Origin: Apiospora phragmitis
Lineage: Eukaryota > Ascomycota > Sordariomycetes > Amphisphaeriales > Apiosporaceae
Length of the DNA: 64,000 bases
NCBI GenBank assembly: GCA_038363925.1
Contig: JAQQWL010000016.1
Span: forward strand, 124,001 to 188,000
Direction of reading: 5' to 3'
Part shown: positions 56,983 to 64,000 of the stretch, in pieces
Layout: every line of letters begins with the position of its first letter
Position numbering within the stretch: the first letter of the stretch is position 1
Notes under the pieces: model-generated
The model's database searches: none
Told to the model about the DNA's origin: nothing
The model's input: only the letters and a program-made list of their open reading frames with translations
Position numbers and translations under genes: made by a program

Positions 56983-59747
56983 GATATGATGTTTGGTAAC
57001 TACGGACGCAGAGAGAGTTTCCTGATATGGCAAGTTGATCAAAATCTCATGCCGTCTTCGATCAGCGGCCCTCGGATTCTGCAGGTGTCTAGACACCTGT
57101 GGTGGGTTGAAACAGCAGCCACTCTCGGGGGGGAGGAAAGATAGGAGGATCTGGCTCAAGCTATTAACTTGGACTTTGCGCCATGGACAGACAGGAAGCT
57201 GACTAGCCGAATGCTAAGGGCGCTCTGCCAATTGCTCAGAGGTCCAAGGGCGAACAAAGTAGTGAATCATGTAGCACATGAAAAAAAAAGAGGATTATTG
57301 GCCGCTGTCGGGAGCCTCGAAAATGACATCAATTGGAGAATTCCACCCAAAACCCACCAAACCGAGGTTCTCCTCCCCGGCCGCAGCTAGCCGGATCAGC
57401 GCCAAGGCAGCCCGTCGGCCAATCAGGTGGGATGGATTAGCTAACACCACTGAAGGCATCTTATGATTCTTGCCCGATTGAGGACCTGTCTAGCTGATGA
57501 GGCTCTCGTCTGATCTGATGTCGGTATCTACCATTGTCGGTGCTTGCAGTACTGAAGAGATGTAAATGCCATAGTGACAGATAGCGTGTTGTGGGAATGT
57601 AGGGCGGTCAAGCAAGCAAACAGCTCAGTCTGCTCCATCAATCAGGAAACCAACATGGACCTAGAGCTCAGGAATGTCCAGGCGGGGCGAGGTAGGTTAC
57701 ACTTCAGTCGAACCGATGGAAGAACCTTGATACCGGGAATCTCGTCTCTGCTTGCATGTTTTGGTGTTCCGCCATTGTCTGATGTTGGTTGGGCAGAATA
57801 AATAACGTTCTGTTTTTTTTGTATGACAGCTTTAAGCAAGGCATGTCCTGGCGCAGCTGAACCGTTCTGTAACGTTAGGCGGGCATGTTTATTATGCTGG
57901 CAGAGCACGACGTTTCTCGCAACCGCCGCCAAATCCAGCTCCGGTTGCCGATTGGAATGGAGACCACGAGGAGACCAGGAGCAGCAGGTAAAGAAGCCAT
58001 GCTGCCATGGGCTGACGACTTACTGTACTGTACATACTCCGTACATACGAGCACCTACCTCCATGTGCATCCCAGTAACCCAGGAGCCCAGGCACCAGGA
58101 GCCCAAGCAATCTGGACCCTTCCATCTGTTCTGGGATGAGGTGCCCAATAGCTTAATTATCGGATCGAACAAGATGCTGCAAAACGCTGCAAAACGCTAG
58201 GCTGGCCCCTCGGGCACCGGCAACTCAGAAAAAAAGAACCCAGAAACCTCCTTCGTGCGGTGAAAACGACCGCTGCTACAGCTACTCGTTCATCGTATGT
58301 GGTTCATGCGACATGTTTCTTTCTTCTCAACTCTCACCTCGCTTCTCAACCCATCGAGCTTCTCGAAGGATGTTTGCATGCATACGGTTGGAACGGAACA
58401 TCCAACTTTGTTTCAGACTGCCAATAGGTTGCTGTGGCCTTTTGAACAAAAACAAGTAGGTAGGCGTCCTAGGGTAGGAAGATAGGCAGGCCTCAGACCG
58501 GACGTCAAGGTGTCCGAGATTGCGGCTCCAGTGAACACGTCCGGTGTGTGCAGCCTCACAGTCGCAGCCAAGATGTCAACTACAACGTTGACGTAAAAAC
58601 TCAAGATTGATCCCCAAGAGCTGTGACCTCAGCTACACGAGCTACGCTGCAGTGCGAGGGAAACCGGTTACGTGGTTACACATAGACACGCAGAACTCTT
58701 AAACTCTCAAGCATCCTGAGCTGTCGCCAGTCACAAAGTAACCTCGATTGGGAAATGTTTGACATTGAACACGCGGTGTTTGATCTACCGTTTGACTACC
58801 CCTGTCCACCCAGGGGACCGTCCCAAGAAGGGCCAGGCCCAGCTTGCCAGTGTCTAAATTAAACGTTTGCGGGAGCCGGAAGTCTTGGCAACTGAAACTA
58901 TACTGACCGGGGAGCGGTAGCCTAACGGCGCCTGTGCCCTATCGTGAATCTGTTTGTCGATCTCGCTGCTCCGTTCGGCCAGCTGTTGCCTTTCTGGGAA
59001 GATATGCGCGAACTACCATTGACCACCATTGTATGATCTCCTCCACAGCCATTCTCGTCGCCCATCCCCATGTGTTTCAAAGCTCCCTGGAGATACGCGC
59101 CTTGGATTTCGATGTTTGGTCCCCACCCAGGTCCCTTGGGTGGGGGAACACCTCCCACCCAAGCCTCCTACGGCGTAACACCTCGAGCCCATGCTACCTT
59201 AGTGACGGCCTGTTGGATTGTGGGATGCTCCTGGGTTGTTCGTTCCCGACTTTAGTGTATGTTTGGGAACCTGAAGCCTCGTCATCTTCGCCAGCTTGGC
59301 GCATCTGCCAGCCGATCTGAAAATCGGGATGATCCAACCCATGGCTTGGCAAAGGAACCTGTCCGTTGCTGCTCTAAGCTTAAACATCCATGGCCTTCAT
59401 GAACCACCTCGGAGTCGTCTTTCTACTATTTAAATGTCTTCACCCCGTATCCGTTGTACCCAGTCTTTCCCTCCTCATTCCATTCTCATCCCATCCAAGC
59501 ATAGATTTGCTTTCCCTTCTTAGACACCCTTTTATACTTTCTTTCTTCTTAGAGGTTAGTTTGCCCACCCATTCCCTATAGCTCGTCCTATAGGGACTAC
59601 CTCCTGTCGAGAGATGATATACTAACAAACAAACCAATAGCTGTGCTCGTTATCCACTTTCTTTCACACACCGAGCCCCATTACATTCCTTTCCTCGGAT
59701 ACGACTATTTCCCCTGTATTTCTTACATACAATCATAAAACGCCAAG
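56983..59747. promoter_or_regulatory. Divergent promoter region, ETF-QO / repeat protein
   Basis: 2.77 kb without a supported gene. The last 350 bases (about 59400-59745) are pyrimidine-rich (TTTCCCTCC, CTTTCTTCTT), as expected for the promoter and leader of a strongly expressed plus-strand gene such as the repeat protein. A duplicated TGCAAAACGC unit occurs at about 58178-58197. No tRNA could be confirmed. Confidence 0.5.
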
Positions 59748-60924
59748 ATGAAGAACTTCGGATCAGCCCTGTTGCTCCTGGCAGCCTCTGCCTCCATGGT
59801 CGCCTCCCTGCCTGCCGTCGAGCGACCCGGTGATGTGATCGCTGCCCGCGCTCCTTGGGAGCAGGCTATGCACGTGAGGTCATCCCCTGAGCTGGAGAGA
59901 CGCAAGAAAGACAAGGACGCCGCTGAAGGTGTAAGTACCGTCCTTATACATCACAGCCCAGCTGATCCCCGTATGCTAACATTTCATGTGTTCCTAGGCC
60001 GCTGCCAACAACGGAACCGCCCCTGCTGCCGGCAAGGGTGAGGGTGAGAAGAAGAAGAAGGGCAAAGCCGCTAAGGCTGGCAAGGGTGCTGCCCTCGACC
60101 AGGGCGCCGCGGCTGCCAACGGCACCGCCCCGGCACAGGGCAAGAAGGCCGGCAAGAAGGCCAAGGGTGCTGGTGCTGGTGCCGCCGCCGCCGGCAACGG
60201 AACTGCCAACGCCGGCAAAGGCAAGGGCAAGGGCAAGGCTGCTGGCGGTGCTGGCGGTATTGCCCAGCTTCTCGAGGGCCTGACTGGCGGTGGTGCCAAG
60301 GATGGTGCTGCCGGTGGTGCCCAGCAAGGTGGTGCTGGCGGGCTCGGTCAACTTCTCGAAGGCCTGACTGGTGGTGGTGCTGCCGGTGGCGCCCAGCAAG
60401 GTGGTGCTGGCGCTGGCGGGCTCGATCAACTTCTCGGAGGCTTGACTGGTGGTGCTGCCGGTGGTGCTGCAGGTGGTGCCGGTGGACTTGGCCAGCTTCT
60501 CGGAGAATTGACCGGCGGTGCTGGTGGTGCTGGTGGCGCTGCCGGAGGTGCTGCCAAGGGCAACGGAACTGCCCAGGCCGGCAAGGGCAAGGGTGCCGGT
60601 GGTGCTAAGGACAACGCTGGTGCCGGAAAGGACGCTGCTAAGGACGCCGAGAAGGCCGCTGACAAGGCCGCCAAGAAGGAGGCGGACAAGGCCGCCAAGA
60701 AGGACGCCGATGCTGCTAAGAAGGCCCAGGATGACGCTGCCAAGAAGGACGCCGATGCCGCCAAGAAGGACGCTGATGCCGCCAAGAACGCCGGCAAGGA
60801 CGCCGCTGCCGGCAAGGACGCTGCTGCCGGCAAGGACGCCGCTGCCGGCAAGGACGCTGCTGCCGGCAAGGACGCTGCTGCCGGCAAGGACGCCGCTGCT
60901 GACAAGGAGGGTGACGATGAATAG
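59748..60924 (+). CDS. Secreted Gly/Ala/Lys-rich repeat protein, unrecognised family
   Basis: Two exons: 59748-59930 and 59998-60924; 369 residues. I do not recognise a family. A clear signal peptide (MKNFGSALLLLAASASMVAS) precedes LPAVERPG. Then comes a basic stretch (LERRKKDKD, a possible Kex2-type processing site). Residues 62-146 are Gly/Ala/Lys-rich with four N-G-T glycosylation sites. Residues about 147-240 carry four copies of a hydrophobic motif, GG[I/L]xQLLxxLTGG (starts near 147, 175, 201, 223). The last 120 residues are a Lys/Ala/Asp helix-like region with KKDADAAKK units and six perfect AGKDAA copies. Strong codon bias and the pyrimidine-rich leader suggest high expression. A cell-surface, matrix or peptide-precursor role is possible; none is shown. 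Confidence 0.85.
60790..60897 (+). repeat. Coding minisatellite, 18-base unit, six copies
   Basis: Six head-to-tail copies of an 18-base unit (GCCGGCAAGGACGCYGCT, Y being C or T) inside the repeat protein, each encoding AGKDAA. Only silent third-position changes separate copies, which suggests recent expansion or homogenisation. Copy number can change without breaking frame. Confidence 0.95.
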
Positions 60925-61552
60925 ATTAGTCTTTTGGACTAAGACTGTTCACATCTCGTGCGTTCTTATATACGATATGATTGTTTAATTTCATGGTAAC
61001 GGCCGTCAAATCAGTGTTTTACTTGTTTATGGCAGACCCGGGCGATAGGGGTATGCAAAGAAGGTGGCGTTCTTTCCGTCTTTACACGGGCTCGTGTCGG
61101 ATATGGCTGATAAGGGTCTCAGTGGAGGTTGGCACCGCAGGACTACCTACTGAGGGATGGGTACGAAATGAATACATAAACCTACACTCAAGATACCAGA
61201 GGGTTCTAGTTAATCAAACCTTCATGTTTATCAAATATCTCCGCATCGCTTGGGTGATACTTCCCAAATTTCGGGTGAGCTTACTTGCAGGTTGGATTTC
61301 GTCTGTTTTCCTGTTCAGCCTCACGTAAAAATGAGCGCAATTGTGCACACTGATTCGCTCCGATATCCAAGAGGGATGCTGGAAGCCTTTGCATCTCACA
61401 CCGTCCAATAATTCTCTTGCTTCCCTGTTTGGGTACAAGTGACTGACTATATGTCGTCAAAGAAGGTTACAATATGTTTGGCCTCGAGGCCAATACACAG
61501 ACACCATGCTGGGTGAGCCAAATCTTGGAGGGTTGATGTAAAATAGTACTCT
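60925..61552. other. Convergent intergenic region
   Basis: 628 bases between the repeat protein and S28 peptidase stop codons. AT-richer; no gene is seen. Confidence 0.5.
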
Positions 61553-63210
61553 CTACGCAGAGGCGGACTTTGAGGTTTTCCACCGCTCGAACCCGTTAAG
61601 CCACCTCTTCACCGTACGAATCTCCCACTTGTGTGCTTCTCGAATGAACTGTGGTTCAGCGTCCACATCCAAGATGCCACTACTATCCCAATGGTGCCCT
61701 GCTCCCGTTATCAGATACTGCGGGTGTAAATCAGTCGACTCGGTGCGCGGCGGCGCGAAGTTCGAGTGGTAGCACAGGTCATTCCAGACATCCTGGTCGC
61801 CGTCGATGAACGCCAGACGGTCTGCGCTGATGTTGAATCCCCCATATCGGTCATAGATACTTAGGTCCGGCTCCGCGGGGATCTTGTTGAACTGGCCGTC
61901 CGGAAAGGCCCAGCGGCACCACTGCTGCTCGTAGCTCGTGTCGACGACGCGCGAGAGCAGCGAGGGCCCTTCCTTGGGCGCGTCGATGTACGCCCCCTGC
62001 TCCGTGCAGCTGGTGTACAGGTACGAGCGCGAGGCCGAGTTGCCGGCGCGCGCCCAGGCCGCCGCGTCCTGCGTCCCGAAGCAGTCCTTGCTGTTGTAGT
62101 CGCCGCCGGGGCACAGCGGCAGCACCACCCGCTTGACGTAGTCGGCGTAGCCACCGAGCCCGGCCCAGGACGCGCCGTCCGTGAGGTTGGCGAGCGCGTA
62201 GTCGACCTGGGCGATGCTCTCGGGCGCGTCGACGGAGGTGACGTTGCCGCAAAACTGGAAGAAATCGCTCGAGCCGTAGCTCGCGTTCCAGTTGAGCTCC
62301 TGCCAGGTGTTGGTCGGGTAGAAGCCCGGGTTGCCGATGGGGTATGCGATGGTGGTGGCGAAGTCGCGGTGGTCCGTCAGGGCCTCCAGGCCGAACAGGG
62401 CCTTGAACTCCCGGATCGCCGCGGCGTTGCCGGCCGAGACCAGGCTGTCGAAGTTGTCGACGATCCGGTTGATCCGGGTCACGCAGTCCTGAGGCGCATA
62501 TTTCTGGATTGGGTTATACCAGGCCGGATAGCCGACCGTGGAAGTGACGGGAGCGCTCGACGCTATCCCACCGTACAAGATGTCGCCGTATTCCTTGATG
62601 GAGAATGCGGTTTGCGCCCCTGCCAAGCTTCCGCCGTAAAGGATCCAGGGCGTCCCCGGAGCTGTCAGATCGCCATCGACACCAGGGAACACAATGCGCT
62701 GGGCGAAGTACGCATTATCTGCAAGCGTTTGTGAAGTCGTCAAGTATACCAGATCGTCAGTAGTCGAGCTATTGTACGGATAGCTCTCTCCGTAATATCG
62801 ATTCTCAAGGATAACACCAAGGCCATTGGTTGCTTCCATGAGGATCTGGATGATACCCGTCCGCAAGTTGGAGAACCGGCTTGGTCCGCTGGTCTCTCCG
62901 CCAATGTAGAGAAAAACAGGTCCACCTGTATACGAATGATAAGCATCGCCAGCTTCAGAGCCACACCCCCTCTCTGCGAGATCTTACCTGGCTTATAGTA
63001 CGAAGAGTCTACATAGTAGCGCTGCTTGAAAGTGGCATTGGTGTGTCGAGTCGACTTGCAATCCCCGGGGAAATGATCGATGCGCTGATCAAAGTAATTC
63101 GGGGTGTATTGCAGCGAGGGACGACCGGAATCTCGGGGCTCAAGCGGTACATAGCTGCTGATGACCTGAGACACCAGGGAAGCGATGCAGCAAGCCAGAG
63201 ATATCTTCAT
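61553..63210 (-). CDS. Secreted serine peptidase, family S28
   Basis: Prolyl-type serine peptidase; S28 includes lysosomal Pro-X carboxypeptidase and fungal acid prolyl endo- and exopeptidases. Two exons: 63210-62988 and 62925-61553; 531 residues. The ATG at 63208-63210 opens a signal peptide (MKISLACCIASLVSQVISS). Motifs: YFDQRIDHFPGDCKSTRHTN and FKQRYYVDSSYYKPGGPVFL, then ENRYYGESYPYNSS. The nucleophile sits in YGGSLAGAQTAFS (Gly-x-Ser-x-x-Gly), the acid in FIDGDQDVWNDLCYHS, and the His in ITGAGHHWDSSG, so the triad is complete. Several N-glycosylation sites fit secretion. The single intron is canonical. Likely active on proline-containing peptides in an acidic environment. Confidence 0.92.
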
Positions 63211-64000
63211 CCTGACTAACGTTGCGGACAGGCGGGCATCCCAGAATCGAAGTCCATTTTTTGTCATTGGCGAGGGGCATTGGATGCTTATATACCTCTT
63301 CGTTCTCCCGGATAAACTTGACGCATCCATAGCTATCTATGCAAGGCGTGAGACCTGCAGATAGCACTGCGGCACATTTGGAAATGATGTTTACCACCCC
63401 ACATAACAGTCCTCTATTCTTTGCCGCATTAGGCAGGAGATACTGTAGGAAGCCTACGAAGTGGAAGGCCAGTGGGCACTTAGCAGAGCCGATTCTAGGA
63501 TTCGATATCGGATCGGGGCAGCAAGCGGAAAAGGGCAGTCCAGAAACAGGATGTTGTGACAAGCCATGCATCTGGCGTGATTGCTCAAGAGTCTGCACGA
63601 TGATAATTAATGGGTAACATACCGCGATCATACATGCACTCATATATCCCTCATTAAGTAGCCGCGTAATATTCTGCTTGATTCTCGACTGGGAGACAAG
63701 CAAACGAGAATGACATTTGCCAAGAATGTGCCTGATAAGTTAAGCATTTCCTTGAAGCTTGTTAACACGTGGTGTACAGTAGGTTATGCCACCCCGGCCG
63801 GCACCGGCCCGAATCGTGGAGGTTATCTTTTGCTCTTGGGTTCAACTCGGCCTCATTGAAACACCACATTGATCAGATATACATCATATTGAGTGCTGCC
63901 CTGGATAGTTTCAGAGGTAGTCACGAGGGTGGATAGGAAGTCTACGATCCCTAAGCCCACATTCCGACCTGCGTGGTTCAATGCAGATGAGATTGCTTTC
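63211..64000. other. Upstream region of the S28 peptidase gene
   Basis: 790 bases to the window edge. A minus-strand frame at 63140-63703 overlaps the peptidase start and has no recognisable feature. The peptidase promoter should lie here. No other gene is seen. Confidence 0.45.

Noticed and set aside
58915..58990. A-box-like TAGCCTAACGG suggesting a tRNA
   Set aside because: No good B-box and no acceptor stem.

Overview
The window is nuclear DNA of a filamentous ascomycete, most likely a Sordariomycete. The genes have many short introns (about 50-160 bases, GT..AG). They are fungal in type: autophagy factor Atg13, ESCRT-0 subunit Hse1, a copper-fist regulator, a C2H2/fungal_trans regulator, and GH55, GH92 and GH125 glycosidases. 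Third codon positions are G/C-rich. Class is inferred from protein style, not from a marker gene. There are no operons, CRISPR arrays, rRNA genes or convincing tRNA genes.

Left third (1-21.0 kb): hse1 runs off the left edge and is followed by atg13, both on the minus strand. A 2.7 kb divergent promoter leads to a co-directional pair of alpha-mannosidases, GH125 then GH92. Tail-to-tail with GH92 is an F-box-like gene. It diverges from a nuclear AT-hook/DUF2461 gene. A C2H2 zinc-finger regulator follows on the minus strand with a 4.5 kb gene-poor upstream region.

Middle (21-45 kb): a secreted GH55 beta-1,3-glucanase, then minus-strand genes for a PhyH-type Fe(II)/2-oxoglutarate dioxygenase, a four-helix membrane protein, the eEF1A methyltransferase EFM7, a basic nuclear coiled-coil protein, the copper-fist regulator and, after another 4.6 kb gene-poor stretch, a U2SURP/SR140-type splicing factor.

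Right third (45-64 kb): an amadoriase-like FAD oxidase, the TATA-binding protein, a 5.8 kb gene-poor region, the ETF:ubiquinone oxidoreductase, a secreted repeat protein with a Gly/Ala/Lys composition, and a secreted S28 serine peptidase.

Three themes link the content. (1) Secreted polysaccharide and protein turnover: GH125, GH92, GH55, S28. GH125 and GH92 look like a functional pair for alpha-mannan or N-glycan trimming. (2) Core nuclear and RNA functions: TBP, SR140, EFM7, DUF2461. (3) Eight apparent one-base indels, all in G/C runs, break the frames of six otherwise intact genes. They point to assembly error rather than decay and will distort automatic gene models. The least explained genes are the repeat protein at 59.7-60.9 kb and a possible cysteine-rich small protein near 23.1-23.6 kb.
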